Below, one piece after another: positions 1-12,449 of a stretch of 64,000 nt of DNA. The notes under the pieces are model-generated. The model searched no databases. It was not told where the DNA came from and worked only from the letters and a program-made list of their open reading frames with translations. How positions within the stretch are numbered: position 1 is the stretch's first letter; the number at the start of each line of letters is the position of its first letter. Source of the stretch: Sipunculus nudus (taxonomy: Eukaryota; Annelida; Sipuncula; Golfingiida; Sipunculidae); assembly GCA_026874595.1 (NCBI GenBank), contig CM049320.1, positions 7,071,464-7,135,463 on the forward strand. Direction: 5' to 3'. Position numbers and translations under genes: made by a program.

Positions 1-1650
1 CGATGAAAATACACTACATATTATGTCTGTTTCGGAAGAATTTCGGATCATACTTTTAATAATAAAAACGTTATTTAAAATAGTTTCCTTTTAAATTCTA
101 ATTACTTTAGTTGTGATATTTAAAAGAGATAAAACCCCTCAGAGGACTTCCCTTATTAAAGTTATGATTCATTCTCTAGTATCGACACGTGGAGGACGGG
201 GTGCCATAAAGTCTTTATCAGATTAAGCAGAAGCTGTCCAAAATATTTTCACCAAATCAAAATATCACTCATGTATTCAATCCTCATATAACACACACAG
301 CATAAAAACATAGAAACTAGAATGGAACAAATCTTTAAATAAGAAAACATCATACACTTGTCAGTCAATAATACCACATGAGTAACTGCATTAATACGCA
401 TCTAGATTTGTAGTTAATTATCCACCATGCCTAACGTGTCTATTCATAAACCCGTCCCTGTTTTTGCTTCAAAGAATCTTACAACAGCGTTAAAGGAAGA
501 TATGCACAGCAATCCTCACTGGCTGCTTGTTATTTACGGTGGCCGTGGATTATCAGTATAAGTATTACTCGGTCCTCTACAGAGAGGTTTGGAGAATTAA
601 AAATACCTGTTCACAAACCAGGCATGTTGAACAAATATAGAGCATAATGTTTTCTCCTTAAAATATTATTGGATATAGGAATTTCCGTTCTAAAGCTTTT
701 GCTTATACTTGTACACAATTGGAAATAAACTTGCACCCTGGAAGATCAGTGGCACAAAGCATAAACGAAACGTTAACAAAAAAGGAAAACGGTAGCCGTG
801 CCGCTGAGCTTCACAGATTAAGATTTTTCGTGCTTCCCGCTGGTGTCTCGTCTGTGTTTCTTTTTCATGGTCCTCCTCCGTGTTTGGAAGTTGTTCGATG
901 TGCGACAGCTATGGCAAGCAGACACACGAAGACTTGTTTGCTCATACGCAAATTTATGGCTGAATTGGTGATAGTAAGTCCATGTGCCTTGACAGATTGT
1001 CTGGGAAACTATATATATATAATTTACCATATATAGTTAGCTTGACTTCATAATACTGTATGCCAGTACTGTTTCATAGTTTAGCACAGCTTTAGTTGTG
1101 CCCAATCCTCAGGTACACGCTGAAATGATAAAATATGTGCATATAGTTCGTTTAAATCAGTTGGATGAAACTGAGGTTACTGGGTTCGTTGAGATGGTTG
1201 TGGTACAGTAACCCAAGTTTAAACTTACGAAACATATAAAATAATTTATTACATTATAATATTGGAAAAAAAACAAACACTGGTCGACTGTTCAGACGTT
1301 CGGTCAAGGTTAATTTCTGCCTATAACAATGAATGCTATTCATATTTCCAACAAATAACCCAAAATATGGAATATAGACACTTTGCAATGGTTTGTGATA
1401 TATGAATCACTTGAGAACAGATATGTAGCAAATCCAACTGATTACGCCAGAAACTGCGACGCCACACGCAAACAACTCTGTGACGTCTTTGTGACGTCAC
1501 TGTGGTCTTATAAACAGATCGTGCATCCATTGGCATGGAAAACTTGTGTAGGACTGTTTTGGAGCTCATTAGCATAATTAGGTCAAAGGCGCGGAGCATA
1601 AGGGTTGTGGTGGTTAGGTCAATTGTTGACCAGATGTATGACGGTTTTTT
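1..1650. other. Intergenic, nothing recognised
   Basis: This is AT-rich sequence without a convincing exon. Open frames at 719-1036 and 1336-1599 show no family resemblance and no splice context. Apart from short AT runs near 1011-1035, I see no repeat or RNA gene. Confidence 0.5.
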
Positions 1651-1654
1651 GTTA

Positions 1655-1845
1655 TGGAAGGTCCGGGCTTCAGGGCGAGTTTACGCAAGTGTAGTGGGAG
1701 AGATGGAGGAAGTCGGAGAACCTGGAGAGAACCACCGACATTGGACGGGCCACTACAACCGACTCTAATGGGATCGATTCCGGGTCGTCAGCGGAAAGGG
1801 CCGGGCGTTTTACCGCTCGGCTGTCAAGGTCCAAGAATTCTTCGG
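1655..1845 (-). mobile_element. tRNA-headed SINE, degenerate
   Basis: Read on the minus strand, this has an A-box-like stretch (AGCCGAGCGGTAAAACGCC). About 35 bases further on comes a B-box-like stretch (GGAATCGATCCC), which is the internal RNA polymerase III promoter layout of tRNA-derived SINEs. The body that follows (GTGGCCCGTCCA, then pyrimidine-rich TTCTCC and TTCCTCC blocks, then a GCCC-rich stretch) recurs in the same order at 43855-44015 on the plus strand. The two copies are therefore one family. Both are diverged and neither is likely to be active. The element also produces open frames at 1535-1924 on both strands, which I treat as spurious. SINE identity comes from promoter-box layout plus the second copy, not from a library match. 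Confidence 0.6.
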
Positions 1846-2212
1846 TTAAAGGTCTGGTAGCTCCATACATGACAAAGTAAAATGTGCTATGGCTAAGGAA
1901 GAGATATAAGTGCAATACAAACAACCCCCTCTTTCATCTCTTGAAAAACTTTTTGAAAAACAGAAATGTCTGTATTAGGCAAATGGTACTAATATCGATA
2001 TTTTTTCCTGTGTAAAACGTTCCAGTTTTACATTAAAAAATGTTCCTACTGCCCCCACAATTGGATAATAAAAACTGGAACAGTTCCAGTTCCAAACAGG
2101 AGTTTGTTTCAACCATTTCCAATTATATTGAACATGGGTAAATGTGTAGTGTATTTTCTATCCAAGGCTTCCTTAAAAGCGTGTACTCATATTTTAGAAT
2201 ATTGTATTTATT

Positions 2213-2215
<3 letters not shown>
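1846..2215. other. Intergenic with a short inverted repeat
   Basis: No gene is seen. An imperfect inverted repeat (GTTCCAGTTTTA near 2019 against TAAAAACTGGAAC near 2069) could form a small hairpin. It may be the remnant of a transposon end. Confidence 0.35.

Positions 2216-2257
<42 letters not shown>
2216..2257. repeat. (TA)n microsatellite
   Basis: An uninterrupted TA dinucleotide run of about 21 units. The overlapping open frame is an artefact of it (alternating Tyr-Ile). Confidence 0.95.
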
Positions 2258-2261
<4 letters not shown>

Positions 2262-3500
2262 GTCCTTCATTAACTTTCACTCCGTGAGAGTTTGATTTTT
2301 TTTTCAAATTATTTTCACAGAGGATGGTTTCTATACACATTCTCTAAATTACTTCGACAAAGGATGATGTCCTACCCGAGATGTTTACTAAAGAAATCTC
2401 ACTCATAAATTCTTACAACTTATGTATGCCTCGCGTATTCTGTCAAACGTATTTTTTGTGTGATTGCTTGAGCAGCGTATTTTGCTGGATTTTGTACTTT
2501 TTTTGGAAAAACGGTTGAGAATTCTAGCACATGTAATCATTATATCATGTACGGAAGCCACATAGAAATAAATCCTAATATATATTAGAATTAATAAATA
2601 TCAGAATTAAAATATGCGACATTCAGAAACTACCGTCTTACTACAAAATATCTGATAAAACCGTTGACTTTCCAAGGGTACTTGTAATGTTTCTATTACC
2701 TGCGATCTGCCAGCAAACCAAACTTTACTTGAACTAATATTGAATGAGATCCTCATTTTAGAGACAGCATTTTAATCTACACAGTAAATCGCTATAAACT
2801 ATTGATCGCTTTTGTGACTAGTTTAATTGGAAATTATCAATATTTATTATTATTGTTTATTCCCTAACTGCTCATTATTTAATATTAGCGACATTTTGTT
2901 TAATAAACGGTCAATGCTTGTTTATGCGAGACTTATTGTAAAGATTCAGTAGTCTCAGAGCTGGTATTAGCTTCATAGAAAAAACAATGCCCAGTTCGAA
3001 AAAAATCCAGAAGTATCTAATCTGTTAATGTTGGAGAATTGCATGACAATTGTTATATTCTCTTTCCAGTAAGCGTTCTACGCCACCGTTTGCTGAGTTT
3101 GCCACGATAAGAAAGTTAAGTTCAACTATTTGCACGCACTGTCCCATATGTACACATGAATAAATCAAGTGGAACTACTTTTGCTATACGCACATCGTCT
3201 GATACTGTTTGTACAGTGACGGTGGCGCGCATGGCTTCCCCGCATTACTTTGTTTCAGAAAGGGTTCGATCATAAAATTATTCTATGTTTTCCTGTAAGT
3301 TTATTGCACAGCGAGTGATCATGCATTGCTCTAAATGTTTGTCTGCTATTTTCGTGCATCAAATGACAAACTCACAAAAGCAAACGAGAATATGATGTAT
3401 ATATTGTTTCAGATATCTCTTTTATTGTATCAGCAGTCTAACGTGTGTATGGGCAACGCTAGCATTGGCAGTTGCTATGCCGGCATAGCCCGGCCCACGC
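2258..3500. other. Intergenic, nothing recognised
   Basis: AT-rich sequence with stop codons in all frames. I see no exon, repeat family or RNA gene here. Confidence 0.45.
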
Positions 3501-3509
3501 GTGCGGCCC

Positions 3510-4225
3510 TCGTGAAAACACAGCGGTCATGCTAGGCTGGGGCTTTCTCGCCTGGCCGAGCCGGGCCGGCTCACGTGAGAACCCTGATATGTAGAAACAC
3601 AGCATTCGTTTTTCAATATGTTTCCTGTACTGTGTATTATGTAAGGTTCTTTAGATTGTTCGGGAAATGGAAAGTTCTCGGCTTGGGGTGAGAAGTTATA
3701 AATAGGGGGCGGTGTTTGAGAGCCGAGAAAGAGGAGAGAAATATTCCAGCGGGCACGAAGAGTGTGTGTCAGTTTGTGGGACCTTTTCCGAGTCATGCAG
3801 CAATTATATGTCTTCTTCGGATTTATGACGGATTTTTATAATCTTTAGTTTGCCTTTAAACTGCCAGGATTTCACTTTTGGATTACAGTAGATTGATTTT
3901 GTGATAACATTGGACTGTTATTCTCTGAGAAGATATGTTTGAACTGTTCATCCGGCTTTTACATTTTAAAGGACTTGTCTTTTGACAGTGATGGTGTCCA
4001 GGTATTGTGCACTTTATTTATTAGCTGTGTGATTGTATTGATTTGCTGTTGTACTGTTGTTATACTGTAAAATGGTATTGATTTAGTGTATTTTAATGTT
4101 AGGATTGTTTTAGGATTCAATTATAATTATTTGTTAACAAAAAACCACTGACTTCTTTATTCACTCCCCGAGAAATTTCACGCTGCATAGTGTTACAGAA
4201 TCTGATTTTTTTTATCTCCATCACG
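3510..4225 (+). mobile_element. LTR-like promoter-bearing dispersed repeat, copy 1
   Basis: This roughly 700 bp block is repeated, inverted and diverged, at about 31890-32600. Both copies carry, in the same order, a CACGTG-containing GC-rich segment, a TATA box (TATAAATAGG here, near 3698), a GAGCCGAG leader about 30 bases further on, a CAG|GT splice-donor-like site near 4001 and an AT-rich end finishing near TGTTACAGAATCTGA. A promoter, a transcribed leader and a shared 3' boundary are what a solo LTR of a retrotransposon would show. No gag-pol coding sequence lies next to either copy, and the exact ends and any target-site duplication could not be fixed. An alternative is a duplicated gene promoter with its first exon. 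The open frame antisense to it at 3527-3796 is not considered coding. Confidence 0.5.
3697..3707 (+). promoter_or_regulatory. Candidate TATA box of the LTR-like repeat
   Basis: The sequence TTATAAATAGG matches the TATA-box consensus. It sits at the same place as a TATATAAAGG in the second copy (reverse strand, around 32372), and both are followed by a conserved GAGCCGAG leader. Conservation between diverged copies supports function in the ancestral element. Confidence 0.5.
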
Positions 4226-7200
4226 AAATTTATGTTCGTCACGACTACGTGATCTTTTGATATTAGGTTCCGTAACAATATTGGCTCATATGGTATACTT
4301 TATATGTTGTCACTGAAAACTATGGATGAGAATTCATTTTTATCTTTACCTTCCTCTTGTTACCAGCTGTTGATGGACCACATGTTCTCTCCTCTGTTAA
4401 AATTCAGTAACATAATTCACTGGCAGGGAATGTTGTGTCTAATCACATGCAGTGGTATCTAGAATTAAAATTCTGTGCAGAGGGTTGTGGTCACCTAGAA
4501 AAAAAGGAAAAGGGCACATGATTAAATGCATAACGAATGTAGGCACTTTAGGGATTGTTTATGGGAGGATTCTAAATAATCCTAGTCCACAATTATCGCA
4601 TTTTACATAGTTCTCCCCTAGAATTAACATATTTCACATATGCTGGCTCTTTAGCTGGTAATTTAGAAAGGATAATGTTGATAATTTTCATACTAATATT
4701 GAGCAGTAGCAGAAAAATGCTGTTGAATATCGCAAGAATTCATGAATACTTATGTTGCTATTCGTCATTGAATTTATAATTACAGGCCCCTGTTGTTATC
4801 GGGTTAATTTCAACCCATATAGTGGATTGTCATTTAGATTTAATTGGCCATGGAATGGGCAGAGCACGGCTAAAACATGCTTTATATACATCATAATCAG
4901 CTTCTTTAAACATTATTTATTATGAATTATTGAAATGTGCTATTTTGTATTAACGCCATTTAGCGTTAAATGGGTGTATGAGGCGACTCGTTTGGTGCCT
5001 TACGAATTTCATGCACCAAGAAAAACAAAACACAACAGGCTTGTTAGACCATGTTAGGCAAGGAGAACTGCTTACAAATAGAAAATAATGATTTAACCAG
5101 TACGAAGTGACCCATTATCTGTATGTCTGAGAATGAAATGGAATAAAATGAGTTATATTTATCAATATGGAGAATGCTGTATCAGAACGACCAGAAAGCT
5201 GACTTAGAGGATGTATTCGAACATCCCTGAATGATGCATAATCCATTAACAATTGATACGTCATAGCAACACTGAGCAAATAGTTGACATTTTATTAAGA
5301 AAAATTAACTTATGTCATTGAGATGAGATCTAAGCGTATTTGTAATTCATTATAATAATATAAAAAATCGATAAACCCAAACGTTTCTTGTCGCGGAAAC
5401 TGCATGAGTAACCTGTCATACCGCAGTTGTTTTTGGCTCAATCTACCGCTAAGTTGATGTTATTAGGAAGAAGTTAAAGTAAAATAACCTAGGTGCTGCA
5501 TTGGGGAAAAGTACTCTACATTAATATCCATTCAAAGAACATCTCATTTCTGCTCATTTGGGTCTTGTTTCAAACATTGCAAAATTATATGGTTATTGGG
5601 GAATCAAGGCTTCCATTAATAAAAAAAAAATGTATAACATAATCAGTTTACCAACTTAATTTAAGGCCCTTGCATGTTATATTGCGGATTACTGTTTACT
5701 GTGTGCAAAATGGCAGATGTGAAAAAGTACTGAAGTATGAGAAAATCATTTGTCTGCATCTGTTGATGACGCAACATTCACCATGCTGTAACCATAGATA
5801 ATACTAAAACTAAATTTGAGAAGCAGAAGTTCCCCAAAAGCAATTTGTTCGAATAAAATGACTCTTTTTGTTTGTTTGGAGACTCGCAATGGTAGGAAAA
5901 TAATAACAAAATAAAGTACTCCTGTTGTTGACAGCAAAACCGGAAGCTGCAAGAGTTCAGAACTGTGTTATTCAACATTTGATGTACTGTGGTGATAATC
6001 AACTGACATACTACGTTTTGTTTTTCTTGATGAATACATGCCGAGCAAGGGATCGATACCCCACCATAAAAAATACTAGGTGAAAAAAAAATACTGCGAA
6101 TTGAGGGTTTCTGCAAAATACCAGTTCAATGATGATAATAAACAAAAGATAGCGAGGCAAAGAAAAGATTGAGCACTTAATTGACTTTTTTTCAACCTTT
6201 TATGTACCCCAGGCCATATTTATATATATATATACTTTTTCGAAGCAACACCATGGAAAAAGAAATTCTCTGGTGCAAGCTCTTATCTGGATGTTTGGAA
6301 TTTTAACATAATTCTGCTTATGTCAAACAATGTGAAGAGATAAAATTGGACGATCAAGAGTATAAAAAAGTTGTTTATAAAATATAGTCTTGCTTATATA
6401 GAGGTGATGTTATGAGGCTCAAAAAGTAGTCTAAATCATAACAGATTGATCTTACCGTTTATTTCATTTCGTCTGCAGATTTTTGTGACGTAACGCGGAA
6501 ATGAAAGAGGGGTCGACTACAGCAACAAAATGTATAATTTATATTGAGATGGCAGCGTCTTCCGTTACCATAACAATGGCCTACAAAGTAAGTTAAGTGG
6601 GTTAATAATGTGCTACCGACATGCATCCTTTAAAATGCGAACTATTTAATTAAATGAAATTAAGTACGTATCGATAAATTGAAATGAACCTTTATAGTGT
6701 ATTTAGTTGAATGTGAAAGTTTATATTTGCAAGCATTATCAATAAAAGAAACTTTTAACGAGCGTTAAAGATACGAGGTGCATATCCTTTTTATTGCTCT
6801 GTGTGACTTAGTATTAAATGGAATTTTTATATCAAATACTGAAATCATGTCATATATCTTTCGGGTATGTCCCCCATTTTCACAGTACGAGACAACTTTG
6901 TGGCCAAACGAACTTGATCATGGACCTAGGAGTGTGTCTGTTACACTTAAACCTGGTTTTAAAAACGCCTGTGGTGTCCTTGTTAGAAAACATCTGCCGA
7001 ATGTTAACTAACTGTCTCTTGCTTAGTTATAAAGTCTTGGTATACATAACCGAGAAATTGACGCCGGGATGTCGGCATTTTCAGGCAGTTCTCATAGAGG
7101 GCCAGTCAATGATACCAGACAAGCCGGCAAAACTCAGTGGCAATTTTTGCGCTGTCTTCGCATTAAACCCTTTAATAAGTTTTTACAAATATAACATGTA

Positions 7201-7589
7201 AAATATATTTTCATGAAAGTAACGAAAAATTAAAAAAAAACTATATCATTTTTCATTCACTTTCAATTCTACTTGATAATCAGTTAACATTCGCATATCA
7301 CGGATTAGTTTTACTGACTACTTAACTCTCGGATGATATAAATGCAGCAATTCATGCGGCTCTCTCCCATTACCGGGAAACCAATTCTTGTTCATATTAA
7401 ATTATGTATAAATTAAACATAATCTTTGATCCGGTTATGTGTAAATTGAGTTCAGACATGTTTGAAAAACGAGGATGAATTTGAAAACGATGATAAAATT
7501 AAATAAAGAATAAGAAAACAAAGAATTTTTAAACTTAATTTAGTCCGTTAGAAAAGAAAAAAAAAACACGTCGTTTTATGATGCTACGT
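4226..7589. other. Long intergenic stretch without a clear gene
   Basis: Mostly AT-rich unique-looking sequence. A short (TA)n lies near 6219-6234. The open frames at 5746-6116 and 6778-7201 have no recognisable domains. A possible first exon near 6552-6590 is listed separately. No other structure is apparent. Confidence 0.4.
6552..6590 (+). CDS. Possible first coding exon (weak)
   Basis: An ATG opens a 13-codon frame (MAASSVTITMAYK) that ends exactly at a consensus splice donor (AAA|GTAAGT at 6591). Upstream is a CG-containing stretch with a TGACGTAA, CRE-like motif near 6485. I cannot find a matching downstream exon or name a family, so this may be chance. Confidence 0.15.
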
Positions 7590-8035
7590 AAGTCATACTT
7601 TTCCTGATTCCCATGTACTTAGGACTGCGTTCAGTAACAGCTGTAAATCTGATGTCGTATTAACTCGCTGGTTGCTCTGATTTTGCTTGTTATTTCCGTT
7701 CCAGGTCCAGTGTGTACTCTCTCACTAGATTCGTTAGATTGCAATTTGCAGAACCTTCCGGAAATCTGGCCTCAATAACATGTATACAAAAAAAATTATC
7801 ACATAATTTAGAAAATACTAATAACTGATGTATAGAAGTGCAAGATTAATTTTCTCCTTAAAAACACCATCAAGTATATCCACAAGAGCACGTATTCAAC
7901 ACAGCTATCAAACAAATAAAAATGTGATACAAACAGTCAACATTAGTCTGTTCATCACCCCACCTCCTGCTTGGGATTGTCTTGACCTGGCAACGGCGCG
8001 ATGGATGATTTTCATTATTCCTTTGATGGTAAAAC
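7590..8035 (+). repeat. Left arm of a long inverted repeat
   Basis: This arm is present as a diverged reverse complement at 11978-12449. Shared blocks occur in mirror order: TTTTCCTGA, GCGTTCAGTAACAGCT, GGTTGCTCT, AAGTATATCCACAAGAGCAC, AATGTGATACAAACA, CATTAGTCTGTTCAT, CCTGCTTG and CTGGCAACGGCGC. The arms enclose about 3.9 kb. The longest open frame of the window (7828-8589) starts inside this arm and runs into a TAATAG microsatellite, so I do not call it a gene. A fold-back transposon or an inverted local duplication are the two best readings. Confidence 0.75.
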
Positions 8036-8412
8036 ATGTCAGAATAAAATGTTCAGTTGAGCTCAAAGAGGTCGACAGTGAAATTTTAATCCATGAAAAC
8101 GTAAACATTTTTAGGAGACTCCCCTACACGTATATCGTCAACCATTTCAATTGTCACAATGCTCATATTGTATTTTTTTTATACGTCCAAAATGACGTGC
8201 TCGGGGGGTGGAGATTAGAGTTGTTGAGTTTTACTGATCAGGCACCAAACTATGAACAAAATAGTATAAACCTCCCCCGCGCACTGTCAGGTATTCTTTC
8301 TCGAAGGTACATCAATATGAAATCTCTCATCGAAGTTGATTTCTTAAGTTGTTTATCGCTCTTTGTCAGCTTGGAGCTTTATAATAATATTCGAAATAAT
8401 CTACTATTGACC

Positions 8413-8580
8413 AGACATGGGGTAATAGTAATAAGTAATAGTAATAGTAAAAGACTATTACAGCTTTTTCCATGTAATAGTAATAGTAATAGTAATAGAC
8501 TCAAAAATTTTAGCTGTAATAGTAATAGTAATAGAAACAGATGGCAAAGTAATAGAGTAATACATATTACTTTCTATTAC
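8413..8580. repeat. Interrupted TAATAG hexanucleotide arrays
   Basis: Several TAATAG/AATAGT blocks are separated by short unique spacers (for example ACAGCTTTTTCCATG and ACTCAAAAATTTTAGCTG). The block starts directly after AGACATGGGG at 8413-8422. The same ten bases recur in reverse complement at 11358-11367, beside the second TAATAG block, so the two arrays may mark the ends of one element. Confidence 0.85.
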
Positions 8581-8589
8581 TTCCTGTGA

Positions 8590-9945
8590 GCCCCTTGATC
8601 ATGAAGCATATCAGCAAATAATGCTGAACACACTCAATTCTTGTCAGCAATTGCCCAGGAAGTGCCTATTGTTGAGGCAAGCATGGGCCAGCTGCCACAC
8701 TGCTGGTCACCACTGGTGCTAATTACATAAGAGTACTGGACAGAGCAGGTCACAGCCAACTAGGTAACCTGGCACAATCTGACCTTGGATTAGTAAACCA
8801 TGGATAAACAGAGGAATGTTTGATGTTATGAGACAGATAAATTGTGTATTATTATATTGACATGTACATCTTATCTCACATCCGTCAATCCATATGCATA
8901 TTCTGAAATGTACCTAGATTTATTTTCACAAGCCAGTTTGCATTTTAATCATACAGATTGCAATAACACACATTTAAGAAAAATGGAATATGGAACCAGA
9001 TGTAGTTGCAGTGCAGACCCAAAATGTTCATGATAAGCTTATGGTGTTTTCACTACCCATAACATATGGAAGCCTACAATGCTATATAAACTCATACCAG
9101 TACTACAGTCACTTTGATTAAGTCATACTGCAGGCACATGTATTATCTATTTAATTTATATAAATATTCTTTTAAAATAATTCTTTTAATACTTGTCTGT
9201 TATTTCATAGTACCAATTTTGCAGACCTTCATTCAGTATCTAAAATTATGTTAATTTATATTTTGATAATTAAATGAATATTTTTTTTTAAGATATTAAT
9301 TTATTTGATTATATAATATGAGAATATAAGTAACTGTTAATATTTATTATTTAATATCTGAAATTTTGATATCAAATAATTAGATCCTGTTATGTACAAA
9401 ATTTAAAGTATAAGATTGTTGAATACCAAATTAATTGTGAAAGTGATATAAATAATATTTTATTTGTTTTGTAAAATTGATATGTTTAAATCACTCTCCA
9501 TATTCCTAAATTATCCTACGCTGGTTTTGCTGCAATGAAGAAGGGCATGCCTGAAGAATAAAAGCCATGCATGCTACCATTATTGTAAAGTTTACCACCT
9601 CTCTTCACTCTCAAGATGTACTATGTGATAAAATAAAACATGGCATCATATCCAAATGAACATATATACACTTGAGAAGATGGGGTACTTTTGTCTCCAG
9701 TTTAGAATCTGTCCAGAATCTTGATGTAAACAGTAGAAACAGGACACAGCCCTACCAAAATTCCTTTCCTGATACATACATAAAGGACTAAATTGTTAGC
9801 TTTGATACTAAATATTAATATGACATAATCATGAATAATTCCTTTTTGAGACCATTTTTAGTTACACTGAAAACTTTATTTATTAATTATGTGAAAGAAG
9901 ATTAAATCTTAACAGAAGTATGTACTATAAAATAAATTGGGTGAT
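8590..9945. other. AT-rich spacer of the inverted repeat, no gene
   Basis: Very AT-rich sequence, especially 9120-9480, with no credible exon. The short frame at 8842-9033 has no recognisable features. The stretch lies between the two TAATAG arrays. Confidence 0.45.
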
Positions 9946-9949
9946 TGGG

Positions 9950-10804
9950 GTGGTGATATGAGAATAACTGTACACCTGTCACAGCAGGGGATCTCCCACA
10001 GTGACCTTAACAAATCAGAAACCCTGGCATAGCTGACTTCCAGTGACCTGGAGTGGGACCCTGTATCTGTAATCAAAGCAAGTGACTACAGAAAAAAAAA
10101 TCAATAACTAGCTTAATTTTCAAGCTTTTATTTTCAAATTTCAGATTTAGACAAACTAAATATTTATGTTTACATGCTGTGAAAATTAAATCAATGGTGC
10201 TTACAGGAAAAAAACGTGCCATGGTCAAAGTTGGGCAAAATTTAAGGTACTGATTTTTTTTAAGCTAATAACTTAAAAAATTACAAAATTCAGATCTAAT
10301 TTTCGGTAAACAATTGAATCTTAATTAAACATAGTTATATACTTGAGAAAATAGACTCTAGTTTCAAAATTTTTCATGTTAAGTGAGTTATTATTTTTCC
10401 TGATTTTTTACAATGTCCATTATGTTTGGGCCCATAACTTAAAGAATTTACATTTTACAGACTTAATTTCTTGCATGTACATAGGAACTATATAGAGGAA
10501 TATTTATGGTAAATATGAGGAAAACAGATGAGTGGTTTTGATATTAGGCAGTCCTGAAGTGTGAAAATAGGATTTTAATAAAAAAAATTGAGGTTTTTCC
10601 TTAATTTCTCAAAGGAATAAAGTCGCAAAGACCCAGTTTTCGGCTTGGTAGGAGATCTTGGGGACATCTAACATTATGCTGAATTTTGGATTCCTAGGTC
10701 TTATGGTTTCAAAATGTGCCACATCTACGGACGGACAGACGGACAGACGGACGGACAATGGACCACGACTATAGCTCAGATGACTTATAGACAGCTGAGC
10801 TAAA
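9950..10804 (+). mobile_element. Dispersed repeat of the CAGCTGAGCT-ended family
   Basis: The region from about 10080 to 10804 is shared with 50270-50796, 57290-57830, 57940-58280 plus 60690-61065, and in part 42160-42450. Common blocks include AACGTGCCATGGTCAAAGTT, CAAAATTTAAGGTA, GGCCCATAACTT, GCATGTACATAGGAACTAT, GGTTTTGATATTAGGCAG and AGGTTTTTCCTTAAT. It ends with an ACGG/ACAG-rich stretch, then GACTATAGCTCAGATGACTT and CAGCTGAGCT. No coding capacity is seen, so it is a non-autonomous element. Its left end is not certain. Confidence 0.7.
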
Positions 10805-10952
10805 AATGTACAAGTATGCATATAATTATAAATCAATATTTTACATATGCCAGGGTATTTACAATGGGTTACTTTTAAATTACATGTATTCAAGAGTTCA
10901 TACAATTATCTTATAATTTTGACTTGAAACGCCCCAATAATCATTGAGGTTT

Positions 10953-10954
<2 letters not shown>

Positions 10955-11005
<51 letters not shown>
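10955..11005. repeat. (AT)n microsatellite
   Basis: A clean AT dinucleotide run of about 25 units. Confidence 0.95.
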
Positions 11006-11008
<3 letters not shown>

Positions 11009-11205
11009 AGAATTAAAGAAGCTGAAATAATTAAGATCTCCAGTATCATTAGGCTTATTGTTAATGACAGACACAGTATAAGAAAATTGTGTAGGTAACT
11101 GGATGATATAGGTGCTTCTAATATTAATATATAATATAAAAATGTGATTGCAGTGCTAGTTTATAGCACTCATGGCTGCGCAAAGTCTAGAATCCTCCCA
11201 TCAGT

Positions 11206-11367
11206 TTATGTAATAGTAATAGTAATAGTAATAGATACCCCAGTAATAGTAATAGTAATAGTAATAGAAGATAAAATGTGGTAATAGTAATAGTAATAGT
11301 AATATCAGAAATTGAAAGTAATAGTAATAGTAATAGTAATAGAACAACTGTAATAGACCCCATGTCT
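11206..11367. repeat. Interrupted TAATAG arrays, second block
   Basis: Four TAATAG sub-blocks (near 11208-11232, 11242-11268, 11281-11303 and 11314-11341) are separated by different short spacers. The block ends with CCCCATGTCT at 11358-11367, which is the reverse complement of the ten bases that start the block at 8413. The hexamer itself runs in the same direction in both places. Confidence 0.85.
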
Positions 11368-11977
11368 GCTTTTGACTCAAATAATGTTTTATAAAAAAAT
11401 AATAAAATAGTATTTAAATGAAGTAACATAATGTTTGTCCGAAATAAAGCAATATTGAATTTAAAAAAGTTATATACAATGGAATTGAACCAGAAATAAA
11501 ATAGACTAGAAATGGTTTTTGAACTGAAACCCATTGAACTGAAACAGAATTATATTTATTTTAAATAAAGTAATGATAATTTGAAATAAAATGAATTCAG
11601 TTGAAATAGGCATATATTGAATTAAATACAGCTATGTTGGTCCCCGTTCTCGACTGTAGATATTTCGATTCCTATACTTTTACTAAACATAGGAAGTACT
11701 GCTTGTTGGTCAAAATACGGGAGAGAAAATAGCCGTGTTGTTCATTATGGACTATCAAATGCATTGAAATACGTGGCAACCAGCTGACAAGTAGAATCGG
11801 TTGTGCGTCTGCGTATAAGTGACTTCATGTCCCGAGCTTTCGGATCAGCTGCATTCGTTGTATATATGCGAGGAAATGTTCAGCTGATACCTTCAACTGC
11901 ACACACTATTCTGTGCACGGTTTTGTAAGTCTATCAGGATCAGATTACGTAAGGCTACTCAAACCCTTCATCAACAT

Positions 11978-12449
11978 CATATAACCTGACAAGGAGTAAG
12001 GACTATCGTCCATGGCGCCGTTGCCAGGTCGAGACAATCTCAAGCAGGAGGTCGAGTTATGAACAGACTAATGTTGAATGTTTGTATCACATTTTTAGTT
12101 CTTCGATGGCCTTATTATATCTGTGCTCTTGTGGATATACTTGGTGGTGTTAATAAAAAGGAAATTCATCTCGCTTTTTTATACACCAGTTATCTGTCTT
12201 TTCTGAATTATGCGATAAACTTTTTTAGTTTACATGTTTTTGTGGCCTGATTTCCGAAAAAGTCTGGCCAAGCCTTTTTTAAAGTACACAAGCCAATCCA
12301 ACGAATCCAGTGTATCCGTAGTCACACAGGAACTGGAAATGAACTGAAGAGCAAAAAGAGAGCAACCAGAAAGCTAACATCCCTACTGAGTAATAGCTGT
12401 TACTGAACGCAGACCTATGTATATATGAGTCAGGAAAAGTAGTTTGGCT
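11978..12449 (-). repeat. Right arm of the long inverted repeat
   Basis: This is the reverse-complement partner of 7590-8035, with the blocks listed there in mirror order. Identity is clear but imperfect, with small insertions and deletions, so the arms are old or fast-changing. Small frames at 12059-12250 (plus) and 12279-12467 (minus) lie inside the arm and are not conserved in the other arm. Confidence 0.75.

Noticed and set aside
3510-4225. Complete LTR retrotransposon
   Set aside because: No gag, protease, reverse transcriptase or integrase frame lies next to either LTR-like copy, and the two copies are inverted and 28 kb apart.
7828-8589. Longest open frame of the window (253 codons, plus)
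   Set aside because: It starts in an inverted-repeat arm and its last quarter is the TAATAG microsatellite (Asn-Ser-Asn-Arg runs). The other arm does not preserve the frame, and no domain is visible.
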